Virus record (IMG/VR): IMGVR_UViG_3300014838_000016
Location: 23,699-87,698 of that record
Source: a virus
Direction: 5' to 3' (one strand)
Length of the DNA stretch: 64,000 nt
Each line of letters begins with the position of its first letter. Position 1 is the first letter of the stretch. The position numbers were made by a program, and so were the translations under genes. Below the pieces are notes generated by a model, which searched no databases, was not told where the DNA came from, and was given only the letters and a program-made list of their open reading frames with translations. Shown piece after piece: positions 15,869 to 25,641 of the stretch.

Positions 15869-16162
15869 TTAGTCCTCTATGCACTTCTTCATTATAGCCG
15901 CCACGACTTGAGAAAGCATAACGACCACAAACACTCGTACAATGTAGTCGGCAACGCTGTGGCACAAGGATTTGCGGTATATTAACACCAAAATCATTGC
16001 TACCCAGTGCGAAACGCACCATGTACATGACAATAATTCGTCTAAAAATGGGAATTTTGATGCCAGCCAGTCGTGGGGTTTGGCAAAAATCTTCCCCTTG
16101 GCTACGACCAAACTGAGCGCCCCGCACGCAACGCCGAGTTCCAGCAAGACAGCAAGAATCAT
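15869..16162 (-). CDS. DUF1360-like small membrane protein
   Basis: This 97-aa protein has two or three hydrophobic helices and the motif LLSCTWCVSHWVAM (residues about 45-58), the CxxCxxxW feature of DUF1360. There is no Shine-Dalgarno site. A GTATTAT box lies 5 nt before the ATG, so a leaderless message is possible. DUF1360 function is unknown. Confidence 0.7.
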   Translation of the reverse strand: MILAVLLELGVACGALSLVVAKGKIFAKPHDWLASKFPFLDELLSCTWCVSHWVAMILVLIYRKSLCHSVADYIVRVFVVVMLSQVVAAIMKKCIED

Positions 16163-16173
16163 ATTGGATAATA

Positions 16174-16210
16174 CTCAAAAAGAAAGGGATGCTGGGCAGC
16201 ATCCCCTTTT
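16174..16210 (-). terminator. Intrinsic terminator after the 844-aa gene
   Basis: GGGATGCT-GGGC-AGCATCCC forms an 8-bp stem. On the minus strand it is followed by TTTCTTTTT. On the plus strand it is followed by CTTTTGTTTT, so it could work in both directions. It lies 18-50 nt after the stop of the 844-aa gene. Confidence 0.8.
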
Positions 16211-16227
16211 GTTTTCAACCGTTAAAA

Positions 16228-18762
16228 TTAGCCGCAGATCGAAGTCTGTTCGCTCCATCTACATTGTGCAACGGCCTTGGCGCATCCCCTGAAGCTCTTG
16301 CCGGCAATCGTGTAAGTCTTGCCGTTCAAGCAGTCCATGAGACCGTCGTAGTTGCGTGGGAAAGCTGCCGCGTAGCCAGCCCAGACGATGGTGCCGCCCG
16401 TGACGCCAGTTGATGCGGTATCCACATTGACGTTGCCCGGACCAGCCGCGAATGCGGAACCAGTGAGCGTCCCGCCTTCGATAAGCTGGAACAGAACCGT
16501 GGAGCCGTCCGTGAAGACCTGAATTTCGCGGAGTAGCTGTACAAGAGCCGCCGTGCCATTGCCTTGAATCGACCACAGCGGGACGAACGCAGTCGTCATG
16601 ACCTGAGTGTCGAACGCCGCACCGCTGTCGTAGGAGTAGTACTGGATCGAGCAAGCAAACTGCTCGTCCGCAGGGATGGTGACGAGTGCGCCCGATGGTG
16701 AGAGCGACAAGTCCTGATTCGAGCCGAGCGGGAAGGTGTTCGGCCCGCAAATGACCGTTGCCAGTTCGAGCACTGGGGTTGGCATACCACCCGTGATAAA
16801 GACGTTGAGAGATGTCTCAGCGGGGCTGCCCATGGTCGTGTAGGTGTTGCCGCATACGTTGAGACAGGTGTTGGTAATATCAACGAAGAGCGGGGTGTCA
16901 ATGGTGTTGGTGACAGTGACGGTGCCCGTGACGGTGACCGTACCAGTGACGCTTACGGTGCCGCCTGTGATATCGACATAGATCGGAGTGTCGAAGGTGT
17001 TTGCAACGTTGACGTTAAGGAAAGACTCTGCTGGGCTGCCGAGCGTTGTGAAAGTCGCCCCGCATACGTTGAGGCAAGCGTTGGTAACGTCAACGTAGAT
17101 CGGAGTGTCGGGTGTGTTTGAGTTGAGGGTGACATCACCGCCAGTAACGAAAACGTTGAGTGAAGACTCCGCTGGGCTACCTGAAGCTGTGAACGTCGCA
17201 CCAGTGAGGCCGACCGTCCAAGTACCCGCCTGATTTACGAACCAATCGCCGCACTGTGTAGCGCATACCGTGCCGCCAACGCTGAAGACGTTGAGTCCTG
17301 TTTCCGCAGGGCTTCCAACAGTCGTCGTGCCGACGCCCGTGATGTTGATCGTGCCGCCCGTAACATCGACATAAATCGGGGTATCGATGGTGTTCGAGAC
17401 GGTAATGTCGCCGCCCGTAACAAAGGTGTTGAGGGAGGATACCGCAGGACTACCAACCTCCGAGAAGGTTGCTCCGCACACATTGATGCAAGCGTTGGTG
17501 ATGTTTACATCGACCGTGTTGCCGATGTCAACGGTGCCAGTGACGGTGATGGCTCCACCCGGCCCCGTACCAGTGACGGTTACGACGCCAGTGATGGTAT
17601 CAATCGTGCCGCCCTCAACGAAGACGTTGAGTGAGGATACCGCTGGGCTACCAGCGACCGTGAAGGTTTGTCCGCATACGTCGATGCAGGCATTGGTTAT
17701 GTCAACGTAGATCGGGGTTTCTGGCGTGTTCGAGTTGAGGGTAACATCGCCGCCGAGGACGAAAACGTTAAGACCTGCTTCGGCTGGGCTGCCTACGAGA
17801 GTCGTTCCAATAGGAACGCCGCCAATTTCAGTGATGTTGGTGACCCACGGGGATGTGCACTGGGTGACGCAAATCTCGCCGCCAGTTACAAATGTGTTGA
17901 GGCCGCATACCTGAACAGTAGCGCAATCGGGAGTGGTGACGATTTCCGCAGCCGAGATTGTGACCGCACCATTGTTGGCGAGTGCACGACCAGTAAGTGT
18001 ACCGCCGCCGAGAGTGATGCTTGCAACGGCGAGGATGGTGCCTTCAGTGATTGCACCCGGCCCGATGGATGTCCAAGAACTTCCAGCGACCCAAACGATG
18101 TTGCACGCCTGTGCTCCGTTAGCCAAGAGGATCGTGCCAGCAATCTGCTGAGTGATGCCACTGCCAGCGAGGAACACGAACACTGCATCAGGGTTGCCCT
18201 GTGCATCAAGAGTAATCGGTGTGTTGATGGCGAGGGTTGAGCCGCTCGAATAAACGCCCGGGTAGTAAGTCCCAACGGGGGCACCGATGGAGTTCTGCGT
18301 GCCCATGTCCGCCGTGGTGAGTACCGTTCCCGGCCCCAGACCTTGGTAATAAGCGATGGCGTTTGCTACAGCCGTCTGATCTCCAGCCGTGGCGGTGACA
18401 ATCGCCGCAGGAGCGACAACTACGCCCGGTGGGAATCCGATAATTGAATTTGTTGGGTACGAACCGACATTATCGCCCGAGATGACCGAGGAGCCCGAGT
18501 TCGTTACGCCGCTGGAGCCGAGGAGGGCGTAGTTTGCTGCTGAGCCGAGGTGAGAAAGTGTAGGGGAGATTCCACCCGTGCAAGTTGTTCCCACCCCTTG
18601 GATGGTGACTTCTGGGATGTTGATGACGCCGACATTGATCGAGGCGACAGCGGGGCTGCCCGAGACTGTAATGAGGGGACAACCCGTAGTATCGTCGTAG
18701 ATACCAAAGACGGAGATTCCCGTGTACAGCCCGCCCGCACAAGATGAACAATTTTCTGGCAT
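16228..18762 (-). CDS. Virion-block protein with DUF3494 ice-binding-type domain and GSPA repeats
   Basis: In this 844-aa protein, residues about 70-278 match the DUF3494 (ice-binding protein, PF11999) pattern: LGSAANYALLGSSGVTNSG, GDNVGSYP, GTYYPGVYSSG, LDAQGNPDAVFVF, NGAQACNIVWVAG, EGTILAVASITLGGGTLTGR and ALANNGAVTIS. This family forms a discontinuous beta-solenoid and includes ice-binding adhesins. Residues 280-700 hold eight GSPA...LNVFV units interspersed with IYVDVTNACxxVCG units. The last 150 residues resemble part of the 266-aa protein. AAGGAA precedes ATG 18762. A surface-binding role is inferred. Confidence 0.8.
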   Translation of the reverse strand: MPENCSSCAGGLYTGISVFGIYDDTTGCPLITVSGSPAVASINVGVINIPEVTIQGVGTTCTGGISPTLSHLGSAANYALLGSSGVTNSGSSVISGDNVGSYPTNSIIGFPPGVVVAPAAIVTATAGDQTAVANAIAYYQGLGPGTVLTTADMGTQNSIGAPVGTYYPGVYSSGSTLAINTPITLDAQGNPDAVFVFLAGSGITQQIAGTILLANGAQACNIVWVAGSSWTSIGPGAITEGTILAVASITLGGGTLTGRALANNGAVTISAAEIVTTPDCATVQVCGLNTFVTGGEICVTQCTSPWVTNITEIGGVPIGTTLVGSPAEAGLNVFVLGGDVTLNSNTPETPIYVDITNACIDVCGQTFTVAGSPAVSSLNVFVEGGTIDTITGVVTVTGTGPGGAITVTGTVDIGNTVDVNITNACINVCGATFSEVGSPAVSSLNTFVTGGDITVSNTIDTPIYVDVTGGTINITGVGTTTVGSPAETGLNVFSVGGTVCATQCGDWFVNQAGTWTVGLTGATFTASGSPAESSLNVFVTGGDVTLNSNTPDTPIYVDVTNACLNVCGATFTTLGSPAESFLNVNVANTFDTPIYVDITGGTVSVTGTVTVTGTVTVTNTIDTPLFVDITNTCLNVCGNTYTTMGSPAETSLNVFITGGMPTPVLELATVICGPNTFPLGSNQDLSLSPSGALVTIPADEQFACSIQYYSYDSGAAFDTQVMTTAFVPLWSIQGNGTAALVQLLREIQVFTDGSTVLFQLIEGGTLTGSAFAAGPGNVNVDTASTGVTGGTIVWAGYAAAFPRNYDGLMDCLNGKTYTIAGKSFRGCAKAVAQCRWSEQTSICG
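17929..18555 (-). other. DUF3494 (ice-binding-like) domain region
   Basis: This is the part of the 844-aa gene encoding residues 70-278. The sequence keeps the DUF3494 N-terminal GDxGxYP turn, the central NIVWVAG strand and the LAxASITLGGG...GRALAxNGAVT closing strands. Apart from the usual solenoid motifs there is no catalytic residue set. Confidence 0.75.
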
Positions 18763-18866
18763 GATGATTTCCTTATGAATCTAGTTTTGTATTTGGCGGG
18801 CGTACCCACCCCAGAAAACTTTCCTTACTTTAGAAAACGGAAGTTTGAAAATATCCAAACCCCCAA

Positions 18867-19667
18867 CTAAAACGGTTCCGTCCATTGTATTGAAGCACTT
18901 ACACAATTTGCCAGCGATCCCATCTGAGTGACCACTAGAGTGTATCGGCTGCCGACTAGAACCGGGGGACTTCCTACCTCCACAAAAGCGTATGGAAAAT
19001 ATAATCCTGACTGTAGCGTCACCTCATTAAGTTGCATATAGCCGCTGTTCACAACACGGCCTCCAGAGATTGCCGAGGCTGATGTGTCGTAAACCATAAC
19101 GGACTCCGAGTCAACGCTCTTGAAAGTCGCGCCGATCAATGTTCCGTCTAGCACTATTTGCCAAAGCACCCTTGACCCGTTTCCAGCTAGGTTGAAACCG
19201 CCGAGCAGGGGGAAGTTTAGGGTAATCAATGCAGTGTCGGGCTGGAGAGAGATCAAGGGGACTGGGGTAAGACTGGGTATGATGGTCGGGGTTGTCCCCG
19301 TGTTCACCGAAAATGGATTTCCAGTCAAACCTGCCTGAATAACGGTCGTCGCTAATATGGGGCTGTTGCTGGTCGCGGCTGCGCTGACGTAAACCAACTG
19401 TATGTCGAACGCTTGGATGACTCCAGCAGCTATAGGCGTGAACAGTGTGAGCGTAAAATTGCTGTTGGCATCTACTGTGGCGGTTCCAGCAGGCGACCCC
19501 ATTGATGAGATATTTATCGCAGTTGGCGGGACGTAACCCTGATTTGATAGGAGGGTGACCGATCCTGTTCCGACTTGCAAAATATCGGAAAGCGGGAAGG
19601 TGAATACGGTTGAAACACCGTCGCCCTGCAACAAGAGTGTGATCGGGACTATTTGTTGTAGTGGCAT
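18867..19667 (-). CDS. Virion-associated protein, 266 aa
   Basis: Beta-rich. It starts with LQQIVPITLLLQGDGVSTVF, similar to fibre-associated N-termini of tailed phages. The segment with QIVLDGTLIGATFKS and SGGRVVNSGYM resembles the end of the 844-aa protein (QLIEGGTLTGSAF, TGGTIVWAGY). It starts one base after the stop of the 412-aa gene with GAGGA upstream. Probably part of the same fibre or decoration set. Confidence 0.65.
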   Translation of the reverse strand: MPLQQIVPITLLLQGDGVSTVFTFPLSDILQVGTGSVTLLSNQGYVPPTAINISSMGSPAGTATVDANSNFTLTLFTPIAAGVIQAFDIQLVYVSAAATSNSPILATTVIQAGLTGNPFSVNTGTTPTIIPSLTPVPLISLQPDTALITLNFPLLGGFNLAGNGSRVLWQIVLDGTLIGATFKSVDSESVMVYDTSASAISGGRVVNSGYMQLNEVTLQSGLYFPYAFVEVGSPPVLVGSRYTLVVTQMGSLANCVSASIQWTEPF

Positions 19668-19668
19668 C

Positions 19669-20907
19669 TTATTCCTCTGTCCATGTAATTCTGACGGTCA
19701 TTAGCGAACCCGCTATCGCAAGATTAGAAACGCTGATACCTACAAAGTCGTTTACGCCCCTGAGCGTAATCGCTTGAACACTGTTCACACCGAAATTAAG
19801 TTCAATAGGGGTAGGTCCCACCAACGTGCTCGTGTTGGTGATCCATTGCATAGCCTCGGCTCCTATAACGCCCGCGTTGTAAGTCGTTGTCGTCGGTAGC
19901 GTCGTCCACTGACTCACTATTGCTGTGACTGTTGGGTTCACTGGATCGTCAGGTACAGAAACCACGGTGGTGAATGTTCCTCCAGTGATGGCTGTGAAGC
20001 GGTTTATGACTATCACGCTAGGTCCAGAATTGCCTGTGCTGCAAGCCCAAGAAATTTTCATGTGGCGAATCCTGATTACCTTTGTTGCGGAACCCTGAAT
20101 CGTGAAAAACGGCTTGATGGGATCAGCTACGGGTACGAAGTTAATTTGACACGCACGATACGTTGCTTTACGTCCCGTGTCATCCACATACAACGCACCC
20201 GTTGAATCTAAAGTCAATGGCAAAACCGTTCCCGCAGCATAATCGGGTACGGAAATGGACTCCACGACGCCGCCGACTTCCACAGTCAGTGGATTGACAA
20301 CATTTACATCAAGCGCGAACGTTGCTGGGCTACCAGAGTAGCTTCCTTGCAGCCATTGAAGATCGCCATTCGGGTCCTGTATGCCGATACCGATGGGTTG
20401 CTGGCATGTTGGCGGGGCGTAAGCTGGTGCGGGACAAATGGGACTTCCCGCTGGATACAGACCTTGCACTTGTGGATCAGCCCAAACCGCGCTAGTATTT
20501 CCGGGTTGGGAGATGAGAAGCTGACCAGCATGTGTTGGATGGCTGAGGTCTACTTCTACTTTTGTTCCAACTTCGTCAGTGCAGAGATACGCCGCACTCC
20601 CGCACGCCACAATGCCTGTGGCGTCGAAGATGTAGCCACAGTCTGGACTGTAGGTGATGTTGATGCCAGTACCGGGGATGAAGTTGAGGATGTCTTGACA
20701 CGGCGACGGAACGCCGTTGATTTCTATTACGACCCCCGTTGATAACGGCAAAAGGCATGGGTCAATTTTGCAGTCAGGTCCAAGCAGAACGATAGCGCCG
20801 GGTTCCGCAGGGCAGCAGCCGCTTACCATAGGTATGCGGTACTCCGTCCAGAACTGCTGGTTCGCTTTGTCCTTACGATCTGCGATTACACTATATATCG
20901 TGGACAT
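19669..20907 (-). CDS. Virion-associated protein, 412 aa
   Basis: The N-terminal 150 residues have several Cys and a CQDILNFIPGTGINITYSPD stretch. The central part carries NVVNPLTVEVGGVV units like the 1295-aa protein. The last 190 residues (GALYVDDTGRKATYRACQ onward, ATKVIRIRHMKIS) match the end of the 1295-aa protein. GAGGA lies before the ATG. A structural role is inferred. Confidence 0.65.
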   Translation of the reverse strand: MSTIYSVIADRKDKANQQFWTEYRIPMVSGCCPAEPGAIVLLGPDCKIDPCLLPLSTGVVIEINGVPSPCQDILNFIPGTGINITYSPDCGYIFDATGIVACGSAAYLCTDEVGTKVEVDLSHPTHAGQLLISQPGNTSAVWADPQVQGLYPAGSPICPAPAYAPPTCQQPIGIGIQDPNGDLQWLQGSYSGSPATFALDVNVVNPLTVEVGGVVESISVPDYAAGTVLPLTLDSTGALYVDDTGRKATYRACQINFVPVADPIKPFFTIQGSATKVIRIRHMKISWACSTGNSGPSVIVINRFTAITGGTFTTVVSVPDDPVNPTVTAIVSQWTTLPTTTTYNAGVIGAEAMQWITNTSTLVGPTPIELNFGVNSVQAITLRGVNDFVGISVSNLAIAGSLMTVRITWTEE

Positions 20908-20915
20908 TATTCCTC

Positions 20916-23900
20916 TTAGTTCGGGTTTCCCGTGACCATACAGTTAAATGTTTGTGCCCCGCTCGTGGCGTAGGTGATGGTAAAGCCGCTGTTGCTTGAC
21001 GCCGATATATAGAAAGCGCCCGCGTTCGTTGTCGGCGTCACTACGACGATAGGCGTACTGGTGTAGTTCACCGCGTACGTCTTGCTCACGGTCGTGCCCG
21101 ACCCCGAGGTTATGACGCCTGCGGTGTCCCCGTTTGCCGCCGACACGTTGCCGTGACCCGCCTGCATGACGTTGCCCTTGTTGTCAACACTGAACACTTC
21201 GGTCGTCCCCGCCGCACCTGCAAAACAGTCGATCAATTTGTTCGCAGTGCCGAGCAACGCAGTCTCAGTGACGGCGACCTTTAGAGCCGTGTAAGAGCCC
21301 GATGCCGTAAGGGTCTGGTTGATGGTGGGGGCGATTTGCATGGCAGTGAAGGTGCCAGCACCAGCCGTGGGTGCCCAGTTCAGATGCACGGAGTTGTTCC
21401 CGCCGAGGCTAACCTCTGCGCCGACGTTGATGCCTATGTATGGACCTGCCCCAGTTGTTGCCCATGTTGATCCACCATGCCCCAAGCTAACAAGAGGTTT
21501 TCCACCCGTGTAAGTAGCTGATGGAGACTGGGCGCTGCCAATCTCGGCGGTCCCCAACGCCAATTGATTGTACAAACCAAAGCTAACGCTTGTGCTTTGC
21601 GACGTTATGCTGCCTTGATTAGTACCTCCTTGATAGCCACGCATTATGTCCACACTGCCAGCAATCGTAGCCACTAAGAGTGGGAAACTAGCATTGCCCC
21701 CAATGCTAATTCCGCAAGTAGCTCCCGCTGGACCGATGATCTGTGGATCGGTAACGCCGTAGCTTAGCGGCGTCGGTAACTGAATCTGCGCTGCACCTGT
21801 CGTTCCTGTGTGTGCGATGGTCAAGGTGCTGATGGCGTTCGTGCCCGCTGTCATCACCGAGCCTATCGTCCATTGATCGTTGGCTGACGCGCCGTTCCAG
21901 TACTGTGCAGAAAATCCATGCAGCGGCGATGCGTTGGTCGTGATCGCCGATGCAGTGGTTGTATTCTCCCAATCCCAAAGCACGGCTGAAGTCTGGTTAA
22001 ATGTCGTCGTGAAGCCAGCGTTGGCAAGCGTGAGGTTCCCCGTGGCGTTGGTCAGCGCAGACCATGCGTTGGTGATGGTTGGAGTGCCGCTCAACGCGGC
22101 GTATGCGATGGAGCCCGCAGCAAAGGAAGTCGTGCCACTGACGGTGATGTTGGCAAAAGCTGCGGTGCCAGTGAATGTGGGAGAAGCTAATGGAGCAGCG
22201 CCTGTGACTTGAGCCACAGTGTAATCGCCTGATGTTGCTACGACTGCACCAGTACGACCGAAGACGCTGGTTACAGGAGCGGTCAAAGCTGTGATATAGC
22301 CTTGAGCTTGCACGTATGCTGTTGTTGCAATTTTTGTGCTGTTATCCGCCGTTGCAGGAGTGGTTGATGTTGGCACTCCAGTGAAAGCAACGTTGCCTGT
22401 GAGGGTAGGAGCACCGGCCCACGATCCGCTTATGGTGCCGCCGCTGGAAGTTAATGTGCCAGAGACAGTTTCCGTGCCAGACATCGTGTAGGCACCGCTC
22501 ATGGTTCCTGTAAACGCCCATGTGCCTGTAGTTGCGAAGGCTGTTACAACTAAGGAGCCAGCCGCAAAAGCTGCCGTGCCTGATACTGCGATGTTATTTG
22601 CGAACGTCACTGTACCACTGAAAGTCGGAGATGCAAGAGGTGCAAGCAAAGCTTCGGCGGCTATAGCACGTCCTCTTTCAACTGAAACTGCGGAGTCCGC
22701 GTAAGCTGTAGTTGCAATCTGAGTGTTGGCTGTTAGCGGTGATGCAGTTGGTGCGGTTGGAATTCCAGTGAACGCGGGGGATACCAACGGTGCCGCGCCA
22801 GTAACTTGAGCTACAGTGTAGTCACCACTTACCGCTATGACCGCACCAGTGCGACCAAAGACCGAAGTGACGAGGCTGCTGGCTGCCGTCAAATACCCCT
22901 GTGCTTGCACGTAGGCTGTCGTCGCAATCCTCGTGCTGTTGTCGCTGGTCAAGGGCGTGGTAGACAACGGTGTTCCAGTGAACGTTGGGGATACTAGGGA
23001 CGCTGCACCCGTAACCATGGCGACGGTGTAGTCGCCGCTTACGGCGATAACTACGCCAGTTCTCCCGAAGACCGATTGCACTGGTGCTCCGGCCGAAGTA
23101 ATATAGCCCTGCGCCTGCACGTAAGCAGTTGTCGCTATTTTTGTGGAGTTGTCCACTGTTGCTGGCGTAGAGGATGTCGGTGCTCCTGTGAAGTTCACGT
23201 TGCCATTTAACGTGGTGATTGTCGCCGTAGTGATAGCAGCGGTCGGAATTGTCACCGTCCCAATGAAAGTCGGAGACGCCAGATATGCGAGCGACGTGTA
23301 ATCACTCAGGTCGGTTGATGCGGGCTGAGTCGCCGTGAACAGCCCTGTGATCGCGGAGTAGGAGTTCAGCCACTCATGCGTGATGGCACCAAAAGTCGAG
23401 GGTAACACAGTGGTGTTTGATAGAGCGTCGGTGATGCCGTACCCAGCAAGCGTAGTCGGATGAGACGACAAGTCCGTGAATGCCAAATCCACCACGCCAA
23501 TAAATCCGTTGACGCTTGTGACGGCGGCTGGGGGAAACAGGAGTTCCACCCAATTGCTGAGCACAGAAGCAGGTGTAGCAGCAAGAATGAACGTTTCGTT
23601 GACATCCGTCCGTACAGCAACTTCCCCCTGAGTATCGGGCAAGGCAAGCATTGCGGCTTGGCTCGCAACTACGTAAGTATTGGTGAGCGGGATAACAGGA
23701 AGCTGCGACGTGGGAACCAATCCGCCAGCGTCCAATGACGCATAGCCGTTCGGTTGCCCCTTCTGTGACAAAGGTTGGAGTAACGTTTCGGCGGCTTCCG
23801 CTCGTGAAGTTTCAACCCCTACCGCTGAATCAACATAGGCTGTCGTCGCGATCTGGTTGTTGTCTGTTAGAGGAGCGGCTGTCGGTGCAACAGGAATTCC

Positions 23901-25424
23901 TGTAAATACAGGGGAAGCCAAGGGTGCTGCGCCCGTAACTTGAGCTACGGTATAGTCACCTGTTGCGGCAACGACCGCGCCTACTCTTCCGAAGACCGAG
24001 GCGACGGGGACAGATGATACAGTGATGAAACCTTGCGACAGGACAAAGGCTGTCGTGGCTATTTGACCCGTGCTGGTTCCGGGCGCGGCGGTTGGTGCCG
24101 TGGGGATACCCGTGAACGCGGGCGAGGCGAGTATTGCCACACTTGCTAGTGAGACGTTGGAGTCCTGCACATTGCCGAACCCGTCCGACGAGATGATGTC
24201 GCCCGCTGGCGCGGTGGACACGTTTGGTAGAGTAGTTGCCGCGACAAAAGTGTTGCCCGATCCAAGCACGGTGATCGAACCTGTGGATGTTACCGTGCCC
24301 GTGGCGATGCCCGCGCCTGATATGGAGATCACCCCAGTAGGAGGCGGTGCCGCCCAGATCGTGATACCCGTTCCGTCCGTTTGCAATACCTGCCCTAACG
24401 ATCCAGCGTTCGTGGGCAGGGTGAGGGTCCACGTGCCTGCGTTCGCTTGTTCGCTGATCGTGACGCCGCCGCTTACCGACCCCTTGAGAATCAATTGCCC
24501 TGATACCGGACCACCAAGCGTTATGGTACCGTTAGAGTAGTAAGCTTCGGGGGTGCCACTTACCATTGTTCCTGTCGTAGCATAATAAGCAAGCTGTCCC
24601 GCTAGGCCGTTGCTTACAAATCCACTGGACCCAGCCCCACTCTGTGAGGCACCCATTCCCGCCCAGAGAGCCTCCATGTCGTTGAGGAACGCCTGCGCGG
24701 GAGCGCCTTTGAGGATGTAAGCTCGCTCGGAAGTGCTGACATTGGTTTCGGCGTAGTAAAGCCAAACTGTTCGGCTGGATGTATCGGACGCTGCTCCTGA
24801 ATCTGCTGTGCTGTAACCATCCGTGTTGAGTACGGCTACGCCGCTGTCGTTCCCATCACCACAGCCAGCCGTACCGTAGTCGGCGTGGTTGAAATCTGCC
24901 GTAAAACTGGCAAAACCTGAGGGGCTGGCAAAATCGGTGGAGACACTTGTGATGGTCACGGTCTGACCATTAAGGAATGTGGCGTTTACCAAATTCGGGA
25001 AGGTTACGGTCATGCCGACCGTAAAGGTGTTGTTCGCGGTCACCGTCAACACGTTCCCAAGGATTTGAATTCGTGATATTTCGGCGGAAATCGGCGGCAT
25101 GGTCGCCGTGAACTGTGCGGGGGTTGCGGTTCGCACATGGACGATCAAGCCATTGAGGAACGTGGCGTTTCCCAACCCGCTGAGAGCCGCGTTCATGCCA
25201 GATTTGAAGGAGTTGTTGCCAGTTACGGTGAGGGTGCCGCCCGAAATCGCTATGCCAGTGATGCCGGGCATCAGGTTGGCAGGTTGATTGGATTCAAGGT
25301 ATTGGAGGTCGTTTAGATTGACCATGACCTCTTTGGCGATTGGGTCAAAGAGTGGGTCTGGTTTCCAAATCCAGAAAGCAGCGTGAATTGTAGTGTTGCT
25401 TTGGAACCCAAAACGATTAGCCAT
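20916..25424 (-). CDS. Long tail fibre protein with phage fibre repeats
   Basis: In this 1502-aa protein I chose ATG 25424 because GGAG lies 5 nt upstream; the frame extends 21 codons further up without a ribosome site. The middle holds six NSTKIATTAYVQAQGYI-type units, four VFGRTGAVVATSGDYTVAQV-type units and LASPTFTGT linkers, all typical of tailed-phage fibres. The C-terminal 70 residues (GVITSGSG..., SKTYAVNYTSTPIVVVTPTT) form a beta-rich tip domain. It is the first gene of the minus-strand virion block and probably determines host attachment. Confidence 0.85.
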   Translation of the reverse strand: MANRFGFQSNTTIHAAFWIWKPDPLFDPIAKEVMVNLNDLQYLESNQPANLMPGITGIAISGGTLTVTGNNSFKSGMNAALSGLGNATFLNGLIVHVRTATPAQFTATMPPISAEISRIQILGNVLTVTANNTFTVGMTVTFPNLVNATFLNGQTVTITSVSTDFASPSGFASFTADFNHADYGTAGCGDGNDSGVAVLNTDGYSTADSGAASDTSSRTVWLYYAETNVSTSERAYILKGAPAQAFLNDMEALWAGMGASQSGAGSSGFVSNGLAGQLAYYATTGTMVSGTPEAYYSNGTITLGGPVSGQLILKGSVSGGVTISEQANAGTWTLTLPTNAGSLGQVLQTDGTGITIWAAPPPTGVISISGAGIATGTVTSTGSITVLGSGNTFVAATTLPNVSTAPAGDIISSDGFGNVQDSNVSLASVAILASPAFTGIPTAPTAAPGTSTGQIATTAFVLSQGFITVSSVPVASVFGRVGAVVAATGDYTVAQVTGAAPLASPVFTGIPVAPTAAPLTDNNQIATTAYVDSAVGVETSRAEAAETLLQPLSQKGQPNGYASLDAGGLVPTSQLPVIPLTNTYVVASQAAMLALPDTQGEVAVRTDVNETFILAATPASVLSNWVELLFPPAAVTSVNGFIGVVDLAFTDLSSHPTTLAGYGITDALSNTTVLPSTFGAITHEWLNSYSAITGLFTATQPASTDLSDYTSLAYLASPTFIGTVTIPTAAITTATITTLNGNVNFTGAPTSSTPATVDNSTKIATTAYVQAQGYITSAGAPVQSVFGRTGVVIAVSGDYTVAMVTGAASLVSPTFTGTPLSTTPLTSDNSTRIATTAYVQAQGYLTAASSLVTSVFGRTGAVIAVSGDYTVAQVTGAAPLVSPAFTGIPTAPTASPLTANTQIATTAYADSAVSVERGRAIAAEALLAPLASPTFSGTVTFANNIAVSGTAAFAAGSLVVTAFATTGTWAFTGTMSGAYTMSGTETVSGTLTSSGGTISGSWAGAPTLTGNVAFTGVPTSTTPATADNSTKIATTAYVQAQGYITALTAPVTSVFGRTGAVVATSGDYTVAQVTGAAPLASPTFTGTAAFANITVSGTTSFAAGSIAYAALSGTPTITNAWSALTNATGNLTLANAGFTTTFNQTSAVLWDWENTTTASAITTNASPLHGFSAQYWNGASANDQWTIGSVMTAGTNAISTLTIAHTGTTGAAQIQLPTPLSYGVTDPQIIGPAGATCGISIGGNASFPLLVATIAGSVDIMRGYQGGTNQGSITSQSTSVSFGLYNQLALGTAEIGSAQSPSATYTGGKPLVSLGHGGSTWATTGAGPYIGINVGAEVSLGGNNSVHLNWAPTAGAGTFTAMQIAPTINQTLTASGSYTALKVAVTETALLGTANKLIDCFAGAAGTTEVFSVDNKGNVMQAGHGNVSAANGDTAGVITSGSGTTVSKTYAVNYTSTPIVVVTPTTNAGAFYISASSNSGFTITYATSGAQTFNCMVTGNPN
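21700..24100 (-). repeat. Fibre repeats (IATTAYV / VFGRTGAV / SPTFTG)
   Basis: Repeated units inside the 1502-aa fibre gene. Units share protein sequence but vary at the DNA level. This region also creates several long but spurious open frames on the plus strand. Confidence 0.75.
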
Positions 25425-25641
25425 TTTGCTCCGAGTTAGCTGAATGCAGACGGACGCCGACGTAAGCGCACTACGACCGCTGTTCATGCTTAGAAACGGC
25501 CTTGTGGTTGGGGTTCCGCCTCTATCTATGTGTCTGAAAAACTGGTTTTCGTTTCGCGGACAAAATTGGGAAAATCGTTGTCTGGTTCGAAGTCCATATA
25601 CTGTAACCCGTTGAAAATAAGCCGTAAAAACTCACCAAAAA
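25425..25641. other. Divergent intergenic region between fibre gene and 25680 operon
   Basis: No credible gene. On the minus strand, CGATTTTCCCAATTTTGTCC resembles the CGATTTTCCCAGTTTTCTTGG of the 32685 promoter but lacks a TATAAT at the right place. The fibre gene promoter could lie here, but I cannot place its -10 with confidence. Confidence 0.5.

Noticed and set aside
15864-16202. Longer minus-strand frame of 112 aa over the DUF1360-like gene
   Set aside because: It lacks the conserved CxxCxxxW pattern in frame and covers the terminator hairpin; the 97-aa frame fits better.
20916-25424. Regular repeats that could suggest a CRISPR array or DGR template
   Set aside because: Units are protein-coding, of varied length and without spacers. 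No reverse transcriptase or cas gene is in the window.
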